From Brevinematales bacterium (lineage in GTDB: Bacteria > Spirochaetota > Brevinematia > Brevinematales > GWF1-51-8), in NCBI GenBank assembly GCA_020059465.1, contig JAGVBZ010000030.1, positions 1 to 64,000 of the forward strand: 64,000 nt of DNA, read 5' to 3'. The notes beneath the pieces were generated by a model. The model was not told the origin of the DNA. It ran no database searches and saw only the letters and a program-made list of their open reading frames with translations. Each line of letters opens with the position of its first letter. The first letter of the stretch is position 1. Positions 19,337-29,378 of this stretch are shown one piece after another. The position numbers and the translations under genes were made by a program.

Positions 19337-19900
19337 ATGGAACTCCTTTACTTTCCCCAACGCGCTCAGTGGCGGGAATGGCTCGATAGACATCACGATA
19401 ACGAGACCGAAGCGCACCTCAAGTTCTATAAGAAAAGCACCGGCAAACCTTCGTTGACTCTCGACGACGCTGTCGAGGAGGCGCTCTGCTACGGCTGGAT
19501 CGACAGCGTGATGCACGGGATCGACTCGGAATGCTACGAGCTTCGTTTCAGCCCCCGCAAGCCTAAAAGCAGGTGGTCGGAGTCGAATATCGCACGGGTA
19601 AAACGCCTGATCGCAGACGGACAAATGACCCCGGCGGGCATGAAGGCGATTCCCGACGGGCTTCTTGACGGCTCCCTCGAACACAGTTGGGCGCCGCTGA
19701 TGAACAACCCCTCCCTGGAATTCTTATTCGCTCTCGACGCGGACGCGGAAGCGAAACGCTTCTATGAAACTCTGCCGGTCTCGCAGAAGGAAATGTACGC
19801 GGGATGGATAAACAGCGCCAAGCGTCCCGAAACACGCGCGCGGCGTATTGCGGAAGCGATTGGATTATTACATGACGGCAAACGTCTCGGGATGAAATAG
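19337..19900 (+). CDS. YdeI/OmpD-associated family protein
   Basis: LTLDDAVEEALCYGWIDSV...RFSPRKPKSRWSESNIARVKRLIADGQMTPAG; start at 19337 after SD ggaggcggag. Confidence 0.85.
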   Translation: MELLYFPQRAQWREWLDRHHDNETEAHLKFYKKSTGKPSLTLDDAVEEALCYGWIDSVMHGIDSECYELRFSPRKPKSRWSESNIARVKRLIADGQMTPAGMKAIPDGLLDGSLEHSWAPLMNNPSLEFLFALDADAEAKRFYETLPVSQKEMYAGWINSAKRPETRARRIAEAIGLLHDGKRLGMK

Positions 19901-20132
19901 TTATTTTCCTGTGAAGCGCTTTATCTTTCTTTTTAAACCTGCCTCATACTTTTTAATTTCCAGCCCGTTTCCTTGAATAAAACCCGTTTGGGAAATATAC
20001 TATTAAGGGCGATACTGGAATCTATCTTTTTAAAAGTTATTATGTATTATTTGAAAATCGCCCGACAGTCACTTTCTGAAGTAATTTATTTTTAGTGACT
20101 ATATAAATGAATAATATGGACGTGAGGCGGAA

Positions 20133-20441
20133 ATGAACAACCGGATTTTTGATGTTTTAAAGGACGCGAAAGCAAAATACGAACCGGAGGGTTTTATTAT
20201 TCTGGGTGTGTTCGGCTCGTACGCGCGTGGAGAGGAAACTTCTGAAAGCGATGTGGATATCCTTTATGAAGTCACCCCGGAGTTCATCTATACAACGGGC
20301 GGATGGGGTACTTTATACCGGCTGGACTGTATCCGAAACGAATTGGAAGCATTATTCGGTTTAAAGGTAGATATAGCGGATAAATCAGCTCTGAGGGAAA
20401 TCGGGAAAAAATATATCTTACCTGAGGTGAGATATGTCTGA
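20133..20441 (+). CDS. mntA: MntA-type minimal nucleotidyltransferase antitoxin
   Basis: GS-X10-DXD motif (GSYARGEETSESDVD) and downstream VDI acidic residue; overlaps the HEPN ORF. Confidence 0.88.
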   Translation: MNNRIFDVLKDAKAKYEPEGFIILGVFGSYARGEETSESDVDILYEVTPEFIYTTGGWGTLYRLDCIRNELEALFGLKVDIADKSALREIGKKYILPEVRYV

Positions 20442-20772
20442 AAAGAGCGATTATTCGCGGCTTGAGTTTATTCTTGCTAGAATTATCGAAATCGAAAAGA
20501 TAATCCAGCGGCATGATTCAATAAAAAATGCTCTTGATGATTTTGAGGGATATAACGCATTATTAATGTGCCTCTTACAAATCGGGGAATCGATAAATAA
20601 AATCAAATCCGGTAATATACAAAAATTTCTACCAGTAAAAGAATCAATATCGGTACGAAATATTATCGCACATGATTATGAAGGAGTAAATCTGGAAATC
20701 ATCGCTCTGATATTAAGCAAGCGGATACCTGAATTACATAAACATATTTCAGATTTATTAAAAAAGGAATAG
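20434..20772 (+). CDS. hepT: HepT-type HEPN toxin (DUF86)
   Basis: RX4HXY motif RNIIAHDY; overlaps mntA by 8 bp. Confidence 0.88.
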   Translation: MSEKSDYSRLEFILARIIEIEKIIQRHDSIKNALDDFEGYNALLMCLLQIGESINKIKSGNIQKFLPVKESISVRNIIAHDYEGVNLEIIALILSKRIPELHKHISDLLKKE

Positions 20773-20780
20773 GAACCCAA

Positions 20781-22097
20781 ATGCAGGACATTATCTCCAA
20801 ACTCGGCGGCGTATCCGCCCGGATCATCGGCACTATCGATAAAGGCGACACCATCGCCGTATATTCCGAGGACACAGCCGTCGTATTCGAGAACGACCGT
20901 CTCAAGGCGATCGAGGAATCTCAGCGTTTCGCGGTAGGCCTCCGCATCTTCGAGGACGGCCGTGTCGGTAATTCGTTCGTGAACTCACTCGACGATGTCG
21001 ACGTGCTGATACACAACGCCCGCGAGAGCGCCCGGTTCGGCGATCCGGTCGAAATCGACCTGCCCCCGGCGAGCGATTTTCCGCGCCCCAAACTATACTA
21101 TCCCCAGGTAATCGATTACCCTAAAGAGGAAGCGGTGCGTATCGGCGAGGACGCCGTGCGCCGCCTGAAGGAGATCGACAGCCGCGCTCAGCTTAATATC
21201 GAAATCACCAAGGGACGTACCTACGAGTCCCTGCGGAACACGTCGGGATTCGACGGTTCGTTCGAGGAGACAGGGTTTTCATTCGGGGTGGCGATGAACC
21301 TGGTGGAGGACGGCGGCGGGCTTCTCGACGTCGGTTACGGCGACTCGGCCTACAGTACGAACCTCGATTGGGATAAAATATTCGAGACCATCGAATGGCG
21401 TTACCGGAACGCGATGACGACCGTATCGATCGATAGCGGGGAATACTCGCTCCTTCTCGCCCCCGACGTATCCGACCTGCTGATCGACCCGTTACTGATC
21501 GCATCCAACGGCAAGAATCTCTATAAAGGAATATCCGTACTATCGCAGAAAGAAGGACATAAGATCGCGGGGGACATGTTCACGCTGACGGACGACCCGT
21601 TATACGACGGCGCGACCGGCATCAGCCCGTTCGACGGCGACGGTATAGTCGCGGGCGCGATGCCCGTGATCGAGAACGGCGTATTCCGGAATTTCGCGCT
21701 CGACCTCACGACCGCGTGGAGACTGGGTCGCGGCGGGAACGGCCGCGCGCGGCGCGGGATCGCGGGACTCCCCAATCCGGGGTTCTCGAACCTGATCCTG
21801 TCGACCGGGAATAACTCGCTCGAAGAGATGATCGGGTCGATAAAGAAGGGCGTCTACCTGATCTCGCCGCTGGGCGGCGGGCAAAGCAATATGACCGCCG
21901 GCGATATATCGGTCAATATCGGGCTGGGGTATTATATCGAGAACGGCAAGATACGCGGGCGTGTGAAGAACGCCATGATCGCCGGGAATGTCTATGACTG
22001 GCTGAAGACGGTCTCGATGATGGAAGACCGCCTGCATAAACTCGGCAGTCTGTTCGCGCCGCATATCCTGATCGAAAATGTTTCCATCGCGGGGTAA
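20781..22097 (+). CDS. TldD/PmbA-family metalloprotease-like protein
   Basis: Full-length layout of the PmbA/TldE family (GLRIFEDGRVGNSFVNS..., GGNGRARRGIAGLPNPGFSNLILSTGNNSLEEMI). Confidence 0.88.
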   Translation: MQDIISKLGGVSARIIGTIDKGDTIAVYSEDTAVVFENDRLKAIEESQRFAVGLRIFEDGRVGNSFVNSLDDVDVLIHNARESARFGDPVEIDLPPASDFPRPKLYYPQVIDYPKEEAVRIGEDAVRRLKEIDSRAQLNIEITKGRTYESLRNTSGFDGSFEETGFSFGVAMNLVEDGGGLLDVGYGDSAYSTNLDWDKIFETIEWRYRNAMTTVSIDSGEYSLLLAPDVSDLLIDPLLIASNGKNLYKGISVLSQKEGHKIAGDMFTLTDDPLYDGATGISPFDGDGIVAGAMPVIENGVFRNFALDLTTAWRLGRGGNGRARRGIAGLPNPGFSNLILSTGNNSLEEMIGSIKKGVYLISPLGGGQSNMTAGDISVNIGLGYYIENGKIRGRVKNAMIAGNVYDWLKTVSMMEDRLHKLGSLFAPHILIENVSIAG

Positions 22098-22101
22098 ATA
22101 T

Positions 22102-22767
22102 ATGGGGAAAATGTTTCATAAAGCACTGTATTTAATTCTCGCCGCGGTTACCCTATCGGCGGCAGGGTGTTCCAGCAGGGAATGGGTCAAGCCCGATGAA
22201 AAGGGAACGGTATCGTTCTCGTTCTATATTTTTATGCAGATCGACGGCCAGAAACACAGCGCTAACGGCGACGCGGTACTTGTCCGGAATTCGAGTTTCA
22301 AATTCCGCATCTACGATAATATCGCCGGTCAATACCTGATGGGATTTGTCTCGCATGCGGACGGTTTGAACGAAATGGTACTTCCCATGGATAAAATGAT
22401 CGTAAAAAAGACCGATCCATCCCTTTCGCGGGTGTTAACCGGCTTATTATATCTGTTTTTTAACGCATCCGACGGCAGCGAATTTAAAAACGAAAAAATA
22501 GTTGATTTTTCTATCGAAAGTAATAAAATAAAGAGTATGTCAATTCCTTACGGGGATTCGAGTTTAAAAGTTGAGGTGTTGAAGGCCACTCCTGACGGTT
22601 ATCCCGCGCGTCTTCGAATTGTAGGCGGTAAAAACTGGATAGTCTTTGATATTCTGGAATACCGTATGGCTGATTTTGTTTTAGAGACGGCCGGCTTTGG
22701 GGAGTATTGGCCTGTATCCCCGAAACCTTTCATCGAGTGGATAGGAGATGTTTATGGCGGAGGATAA
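22102..22767 (+). CDS. Hypothetical lipoprotein
   Basis: Lipobox LSAAGC; overlaps the next ORF. Confidence 0.65.
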   Translation: MGKMFHKALYLILAAVTLSAAGCSSREWVKPDEKGTVSFSFYIFMQIDGQKHSANGDAVLVRNSSFKFRIYDNIAGQYLMGFVSHADGLNEMVLPMDKMIVKKTDPSLSRVLTGLLYLFFNASDGSEFKNEKIVDFSIESNKIKSMSIPYGDSSLKVEVLKATPDGYPARLRIVGGKNWIVFDILEYRMADFVLETAGFGEYWPVSPKPFIEWIGDVYGGG

Positions 22768-24493
22768 GCTCCACGAAATACAGTCCAAGCTCGGGATTAC
22801 CGACCTGGACGACGGAAATAAGAAGCAGCTTTTTCAGAAGTTTGTCGATTCCGGCGGTAAAGTTGTCGATCTGAACAAGGCAAAAGAAGCCGAGATGCTC
22901 AAACAGCGCGCGGCGATGAAAGGCGTGCCCATAGCCCCGGATTCTTCTCCCTCAAAACCGTCGGGATATCCCGATAAATCCCAGAAAGCTGCCCCGAAAA
23001 CCGCGCCTTCCCCGTCTATCGCGGAAGAGATGAAGAAAAACCCGGTCAATAAATGGATCGAACGGTTTTCCGCGCGCATGGGATGTACGTTCAGCGGAAT
23101 ACTGTCGTTTTTCAGCATGAAATTCAAGTCGTCTTTTGTCTCGCTGATCTGTGAAAAATACCAGAACACCCTGCTCGAATCCCGTATGATTCTTGCATCG
23201 GTGATCTACCAGAATCAGATGATCGCGGGCGAGATAAAAAAGCGGCTTGCCAACGACCCCGCCCAGCCGTTCCTGTTCGAGCTTTTGACCCGATACGATA
23301 AGCTTTACGAAGAGGAATTATTCAACCGGCTGGGTTCGATGAAAATCGACCCGTTCTGCGTGGAAGATATGAAACCGTTTATGATCAGTCTATTCAAGCC
23401 GCTTTATGTCATGAAGTCGTACACCGACACTCTCAGGCGTGTCACCGAAACCGCGCTTTTGTATGAGAAAGAACTCCGCAGGCTCGATTCCGGGATAACA
23501 TTCAATAACAGCCGGACTGTCAACGCGAATATAACGTTTATTTTCCAGAAAGTATATCCCCGCCTTTATTCCCTGATCGATTTTTATTATAAGGAAGACT
23601 CCCGCCAAAAGGAGATTTCCTTTAATAATTATATCAAGATCACGGAAGAGGATACGATCGGGTATCTTTCCCAGAAATGGAAGGAAGAGAGGGAATTCGA
23701 GGCGGTAAAAGAACATGTGAAGGAATCGATTCACGGCGGGGATTCTTCCTCCCCGGGTAATTCCTCCGAAGAATCTGCCGCGCCCGCGCAGGCCGTACAG
23801 GAACCGTTGACTAAAGGATTGGAGTTAATCAATACCTATATCAATTTTGTAAATATCATCAACGTATTTCGTGAGAAAAAAGACCTGCGCGCCCTTTTCA
23901 GCCTGAACGATAAAGTCTTTCTCACCTATTCGCTGGTGGATTTCTTCGATAAGGAATACTCGTCGATATTCACGTCGAGCAAGGTGAAGTATAATGTGAT
24001 CCTCAATTACGGGAATAAAATGGATGTCAAGAAAGAGCTGTCGGACGCATATTATAGAATCAACTCCACATTCGAACGGGTCAACGCATATCTGAAGGTT
24101 ATCCGCGAACTGCGTAAGATCGAGACGGACGGATACCTGAGCCTCGAGGAGCGCAGCGGAAGAATGAACCAGCATTCCATCTCGCGGAGTCAGATTTCAC
24201 GGGCTCTGCGTAAAGACGCGCGCGTCTTATTTGAAAATTTCTCTAAAACGCTCTTATTTATCGTAAACGATTTCGATACGAATAAAAACATTGTTCAGAA
24301 CCCGGACGATGTTCTCGAATTCAATTCGAGAGTGGACGGCCACCGGATAATAAACGGAAAGAAGGTGATCGATACTATCCGTGACGCATATTATCTTAGT
24401 TTTACGATACACTACTTGCTGCTCGATGGGGACTTGGGAGGGTCGTCCGTAGTGCTGGAGAAACCGATTTATCTCCCGGTGAGAATGGAGTAG
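22754..24493 (+). CDS. Hypothetical cytoplasmic protein, 580 aa
   Basis: Long ORF with good SD (taggag) before ATG at 22754; no family recognised. Confidence 0.7.
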   Translation: MAEDKLHEIQSKLGITDLDDGNKKQLFQKFVDSGGKVVDLNKAKEAEMLKQRAAMKGVPIAPDSSPSKPSGYPDKSQKAAPKTAPSPSIAEEMKKNPVNKWIERFSARMGCTFSGILSFFSMKFKSSFVSLICEKYQNTLLESRMILASVIYQNQMIAGEIKKRLANDPAQPFLFELLTRYDKLYEEELFNRLGSMKIDPFCVEDMKPFMISLFKPLYVMKSYTDTLRRVTETALLYEKELRRLDSGITFNNSRTVNANITFIFQKVYPRLYSLIDFYYKEDSRQKEISFNNYIKITEEDTIGYLSQKWKEEREFEAVKEHVKESIHGGDSSSPGNSSEESAAPAQAVQEPLTKGLELINTYINFVNIINVFREKKDLRALFSLNDKVFLTYSLVDFFDKEYSSIFTSSKVKYNVILNYGNKMDVKKELSDAYYRINSTFERVNAYLKVIRELRKIETDGYLSLEERSGRMNQHSISRSQISRALRKDARVLFENFSKTLLFIVNDFDTNKNIVQNPDDVLEFNSRVDGHRIINGKKVIDTIRDAYYLSFTIHYLLLDGDLGGSSVVLEKPIYLPVRME

Positions 24494-24507
24494 ACAAGGA
24501 GGGTTTT

Positions 24508-25170
24508 ATGAAAAAGATCGTAGTCGGTTTAGTAGTTCTTTTCAGTTTTGTCATCAGTTCGAGGGTTTTTGCTGGCGATTCGGATGCCTATTTCATATAC
24601 CAAAGCCCATATGACCCGTTATTCGTGAATCTTGACGCATCGTCGAGTAATATGCTGATCGAATCGCTGTACAGCGAGGATATGAACCTTGTATACAGCG
24701 CGCTGAAAAAAATCGGCGATATCAAATTGAAAGCTGCTAAGGTCAATGTCAAGGATGTTTTGGGATTCAGCAACCCCGCCGCAAATTACGGTAAACCTAT
24801 GGAGATGGCAAAACGCAAGAATATTTACCTGATGTCCATCTGGGTGCTCGGCCGTATCGGAAACGATAATGATGCGGAGCTCCTTTCCAGCTATATAAAA
24901 GACAGTACCGATATCGAGACCCAATACTATATCATTCTCGCTCTGGGCGAACTAGCCCCCTCGCCGAAGGCGTTGGAAGCGCTGAATAAGATGACGGGAT
25001 ATGTGACGGACGAGCGGCTTGCGAAAGCATGCATCAATGCGATCCTGAAGCATAACTCGAAATCATCGATTATCCCGCTTCTGAAGATGTCGGAACGGCC
25101 GATTTTCAGCCCGGAGTTTAAGAAAGTTATCGGGAATACGATCGACCAATTGGGTAAAACGGGTAAATAA
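24508..25170 (+). CDS. Secreted HEAT-repeat-like hypothetical protein
   Basis: Signal peptide; helical repeat pattern (VLGRIGNDNDAELLSSYIKD... ALGELAPSPKALEALNKM). Confidence 0.65.
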   Translation: MKKIVVGLVVLFSFVISSRVFAGDSDAYFIYQSPYDPLFVNLDASSSNMLIESLYSEDMNLVYSALKKIGDIKLKAAKVNVKDVLGFSNPAANYGKPMEMAKRKNIYLMSIWVLGRIGNDNDAELLSSYIKDSTDIETQYYIILALGELAPSPKALEALNKMTGYVTDERLAKACINAILKHNSKSSIIPLLKMSERPIFSPEFKKVIGNTIDQLGKTGK

Positions 25171-25199
25171 TTCTTTATACTAATATTCGGACAGGCTTT

Positions 25200-25910
25200 A
25201 TGAATCGTTATAGTGATGTTGTCGAAGTAGAAGTGGAAAATGTGCTTGTCAGCGACAATAACTTTCTTGTCATCCTGCGCGAGAGACATAACCGGAAAAG
25301 GATAGTCCCGATTTCAGTCGGGGTATTCGAGGCTAATGGAATCCTCATGGCTTTAGAGCAAGTGGTCAACCGCCGCCCGTTTACCTACGATATCATGAAA
25401 ACTATCCTCACAGGGTTTAACCTGAATATTCAGAAACTGATCATCTCGGAGCTTCGTAATGATATATTTTACGGGATACTTTTTATCAGCGACGGTAAAG
25501 CGGTTCAGGAATTCGATATACGCCCTTCCGACGGAATAGCGTTAGCCCTGCGTTATAACAGTCCGATTTTTGTAGCCGAGCAGGTATATTCGACGCTCGA
25601 GGAAGAAAATAAAAACAAGCCCGGCACCACAATCGCACCGGCGGATAGTATCGATAATGACGAGGAGCCGGACGCATTCGAATCGGACGACGCGGCGTTG
25701 GAAGAAGAGCCTGATGAAAATCAGAATGCCCGGCAGTCCGAATTCCTGCGCGACCTTCTCTATTCAAAAAACGAAAGCGGAAATGCTGAATCCATACACG
25801 ACAAAATCCGTGTCATGACTTCCGAATTGGATACCGCAGTGAACGACGAGCGTTTTGAGGATGCCGCCCGCATCCGCGACGCGATTAACGAGCTAAAGAA
25901 GCGACTTTAG
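25200..25910 (+). CDS. Bifunctional nuclease (DUF151/BFN) domain with C-terminal UvrB/UvrC-type motif
   Basis: RKRIVPISVGVFEANGI...RPFTYDIM...RPSDGIALALRYNSPIFVAE; C-term SELDTAVNDERFEDAARIRDAINELKK. Confidence 0.88.
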   Translation: MNRYSDVVEVEVENVLVSDNNFLVILRERHNRKRIVPISVGVFEANGILMALEQVVNRRPFTYDIMKTILTGFNLNIQKLIISELRNDIFYGILFISDGKAVQEFDIRPSDGIALALRYNSPIFVAEQVYSTLEEENKNKPGTTIAPADSIDNDEEPDAFESDDAALEEEPDENQNARQSEFLRDLLYSKNESGNAESIHDKIRVMTSELDTAVNDERFEDAARIRDAINELKKRL

Positions 25911-25928
25911 CCGGAGTTAGGGGGATAC

Positions 25929-26510
25929 TTGGACATCCTGAAAGAAAAACAGGTCATGCGGAAGCATTTCCTGGAAGCCAGAAAGGCGCTTACCCGTGAG
26001 ACTGTAGATGAACTATCTAAGCATATTTGTCACAATATCCGGTATCATATACCCCGCGAGTTCCAGTCGGTTCTGTTTTATGTCCCGATCAATAACGAGG
26101 TGGATGTACTGCCTCTCGCAAAGGAGTTATTCATAGAAAAACGCACCGTGCTTTTTCCGAAACTGATAAACTATGAACGGATTGTTCCGTATGTGATAAA
26201 CGATCTGGATTTCGATTTTGTGATGGGCGCGTATAATATCCCCGAGCCTGATACCCATCCGTATGACGGCAAGATCGACCTGATCCTCGTCCCGGGGATA
26301 GCGTTCGACTGCAGGGGTTACCGTCTTGGGTACGGCAGAGGATACTTCGATCAATTCCTTTTCGGAACTGATTTTACCGAGGCTTGGGGGGTGGCATATA
26401 ATATGCAGATTACCCCGGAAGTACCGCATACTCCGCAGGATTTCCCGCTGCATGGCCTGATCACCGAATCGGGTATTGTCCGCTGTCAGAGCGAGGTCGA
26501 ATATGAATGA
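25929..26510 (+). CDS. 5-formyltetrahydrofolate cyclo-ligase
   Basis: PGIAFDCRGYRLGYGRGYFDQFL motif; TTG start. Confidence 0.9.
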   Translation: MDILKEKQVMRKHFLEARKALTRETVDELSKHICHNIRYHIPREFQSVLFYVPINNEVDVLPLAKELFIEKRTVLFPKLINYERIVPYVINDLDFDFVMGAYNIPEPDTHPYDGKIDLILVPGIAFDCRGYRLGYGRGYFDQFLFGTDFTEAWGVAYNMQITPEVPHTPQDFPLHGLITESGIVRCQSEVEYE

Positions 26511-27807
26511 ACAGTACTCGATTATTCCGGTAAAAAAGCCGCTGACCGGGAAAACCGTGCGCCTTCCGGGGTCGAAAAGTATTACCAACCGCACGTTGAT
26601 TATTTCATGTCTCGCGGGAGGAACTACTCTCCTGCGGAATTTTTTACTGTCCGACGATACATCCCATATGCTCAAGGCTCTGCAGGAGATGGGGCACACT
26701 ATTGAACTGAACAGTTCGCAGATGGAATGCGAAGTGTTCGGACGGGGCCCGTTCCGTTCCTTCGACCGGATAAATAACTTTTTTATCGGCAACGCCGGCA
26801 CTGCGATGCGTTTCCTGACATCGTATCTTAGTCTCGGCGAGGGCATGTTCCGGATAGACGGGGATTCGAGGATGCGCCAGCGTCCGATTCAGGATCTGAT
26901 AGACGCGCTTAACCAACTCGGATGTAATGTGCGTACCGAGCAGGATAACGGCAACCCGCCTGTTATCATCAAAGCGAAAGGATTACCGGGCGGGTCCTGC
27001 ACAATAGTCGGCAAGAACAGCAGCCAGTATATATCTTCTATCCTGATGTCCGCGCCGTACGCGCGGTCGAGCGTCACCCTTAAGACGAACGATGCGGCAT
27101 CCAAACCGTATATCGATATGACGATCGGTATGATGAAGCAATTCGGTGTGAAAATATCCCGCGACGAGTACCGGAGTTTCGAGGTCGCGCCCGGTGCATA
27201 CCGGATGATGCCGAAATATGAAATCGAGCCGGATGCCTCCACAGCGTCTTATTTCCTCGCCGCTGCCGCTATTCTCGGCGGCGATGTTGAAATCGGGGGG
27301 CTATCACGAGATTCTATTCAGGGCGACACCGGATTTGCCGGTGTGCTCGAAAAGATGGGCTGCGAGGTCGAATGGAAAGAATCATCATTTATACTTCGTT
27401 CCGACGGGCGCCTCAAAGGTATCGATATCGATATGAACCACATCCCGGATATGGTGCTGACCCTTGCGGTGGTCGCGCTGTTCACCGACTCCCCCACCCG
27501 CATCCGTAATGTAGCGAATCTCCGTATCAAGGAGAGCGACAGGATTAAAGCTCTATCCTCCGAACTGAAGAAACTCGGGGCGAGGGTGAACGAATGGGAC
27601 GACGGGCTGGAAATTTTCCCGAATATTCTTCCCGGCGAAAAGTACCACGGCGCGTCGATACAGACTTACAACGACCATCGTATCGCTATGGCGTTCGCGG
27701 TAGCCGGACTGCGGATTGAGGGAGTCATTATCGAGAATCCGGCTTGCGTATCCAAAACGTTCCCGGAATTTTTCGATTATTTCGAGGATTTTACAGGCGG
27801 GATATAA
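26503..27807 (+). CDS. aroA: 3-phosphoshikimate 1-carboxyvinyltransferase (EPSP synthase)
   Basis: LPGSKSITNR, GNAGTAMRFLTSYL, RIKESDRI, NDHRIAMAFAVAGL. Confidence 0.96.
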   Translation: MNEQYSIIPVKKPLTGKTVRLPGSKSITNRTLIISCLAGGTTLLRNFLLSDDTSHMLKALQEMGHTIELNSSQMECEVFGRGPFRSFDRINNFFIGNAGTAMRFLTSYLSLGEGMFRIDGDSRMRQRPIQDLIDALNQLGCNVRTEQDNGNPPVIIKAKGLPGGSCTIVGKNSSQYISSILMSAPYARSSVTLKTNDAASKPYIDMTIGMMKQFGVKISRDEYRSFEVAPGAYRMMPKYEIEPDASTASYFLAAAAILGGDVEIGGLSRDSIQGDTGFAGVLEKMGCEVEWKESSFILRSDGRLKGIDIDMNHIPDMVLTLAVVALFTDSPTRIRNVANLRIKESDRIKALSSELKKLGARVNEWDDGLEIFPNILPGEKYHGASIQTYNDHRIAMAFAVAGLRIEGVIIENPACVSKTFPEFFDYFEDFTGGI

Positions 27808-27886
27808 AAATATAAGTTTGCTTTACATTCTGACCTATCCCCGCTAAAATTAATACGTCAAATTTAACAATCGATAAGGAACTACC

Positions 27887-28837
27887 ATGCAGTTTTTCAG
27901 GAAGGAAGTCAAGGGGGAAAAATGCGTATTCATGGAAAGCGATACGCTGATTATCGGAGTTCTCCCCTCGTTCGGCGCGAAAATCGTATCAATTTTCTAT
28001 AAACCCCAGAATTTCGAGGTTCTGTTCCAAAACCAGTCCCCGTTATATAAACATCCCGAATACGGCGCAATTTTTGCGAACTTCGACGTATCGGGGGCGG
28101 ACGATATGTTCCCGACTATCGATCCGTGTAGGTATCCCTACGAGGGTTTTTTCGGAACCCCTTGCCCCGATCACGGCGAGCTGTGGACTCTCCCGTGGAA
28201 TGTCGCGCTTACCGATAACACAATCGCCTGCGAAGCGAAGGGTGAAAAATTTCCCTACCGTTTCCGCCGTGAGATTTCGCTGACCGAGGATTCTGTCCGC
28301 ATAGATTATCTGGTCGAAAATACCGGATATTATCCGCTCTACGGCCTTTGGGCATACCACGGCCTCGTGAACTGCGACGAGGATACCCTGATCGAACTGC
28401 CCGAGGTGCGCGGAGTGTATATCGCGCATGACAGCAAAAATTACGGCCCGGCCGGTTCGGTCATCCCGTTCCCGTTCTACTCTCCGATGCCCGGCAGAAA
28501 AATCAATGTCGGACAGGTATTGCCGTCAACCGCCAATACTACCGAAAAGTTTTATGTCAACGGGAAAGTCCCGCGCGGAGAGGCTTCGCTTCTGCTGAAT
28601 CATAAAAAACTGCGCTATACCCTTCGTTTTCCCTATGTGAAAATTCCTTACCTCGGCGTATGGATCAATCAGGGCGGATTTAAAGGCGGGTATAACATCG
28701 CGCTCGAACCCTCCAATGGGTTTTATGATTCGCTCGAGTTCGCAAAAATGATGGGCAGCCTCACTCCGATCGCTCCCGGACAGACCCGTCAATGGTGGCT
28801 GGAAATCGACTTGTCCGAGATTAAAGAAAAAAAATAG
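27887..28837 (+). CDS. Aldose-epimerase/galactose-mutarotase-like protein
   Basis: Beta-rich layout with GADDMFPTIDP, CPDHGELW and VRIDYLVENTGYYPLYGLWAYHGL. Confidence 0.7.
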   Translation: MQFFRKEVKGEKCVFMESDTLIIGVLPSFGAKIVSIFYKPQNFEVLFQNQSPLYKHPEYGAIFANFDVSGADDMFPTIDPCRYPYEGFFGTPCPDHGELWTLPWNVALTDNTIACEAKGEKFPYRFRREISLTEDSVRIDYLVENTGYYPLYGLWAYHGLVNCDEDTLIELPEVRGVYIAHDSKNYGPAGSVIPFPFYSPMPGRKINVGQVLPSTANTTEKFYVNGKVPRGEASLLLNHKKLRYTLRFPYVKIPYLGVWINQGGFKGGYNIALEPSNGFYDSLEFAKMMGSLTPIAPGQTRQWWLEIDLSEIKEKK

Positions 28838-28922
28838 CTGTTCAGATACTATCCGTTAAGAAACGTTGATTTTTTCCCGTTATAATAGTAGTATAGTATT
28901 ATACTAAAACAGGGAGTATCAG

Positions 28923-29309
28923 ATGCTTAAGACTTTTTTCCTGACTCTTGCGCTCGTCGCAGCCTTCAGTGTTCCGGGAATGCCTAAATACCTTTCACCC
29001 GAAAACATCGCCGGAAAATGGGAAGGCCTTTTTAACGGCGTGGTGCTTTCGTTCGATTTTGGAACGGATAAAAAATTCCAGCAGACCTTCGGCGGTAAAC
29101 CCGTACAGGAAGGAAAGTGGCAGCTTAAAAATATCAAGGGTATCGATTATGTCGCTATACATTCGAAGAAGGACGGTCTTGCGCTCTATATAGTCGAGAC
29201 GGATAAAGAAGTCCTGAAACTGACCTTTATCGTCGGCGCGTCGTATGCCTACGATTCCTATACGTTCGGGAGCGACGCGGAAGTTCTCGAACTGGCAAAG
29301 TCTAAATAA
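28923..29309 (+). CDS. Small secreted hypothetical protein
   Basis: Signal peptide; lipocalin-like IAGKWEG...FDFGTDKKFQQTF pattern. Confidence 0.6.
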   Translation: MLKTFFLTLALVAAFSVPGMPKYLSPENIAGKWEGLFNGVVLSFDFGTDKKFQQTFGGKPVQEGKWQLKNIKGIDYVAIHSKKDGLALYIVETDKEVLKLTFIVGASYAYDSYTFGSDAEVLELAKSK

Positions 29310-29378
29310 CTATACCCATTCCGGCGTCCCTCCTATCTCTCGAAACATTGGGCAGGGACTCCCATTGGTCGGAGGCAT

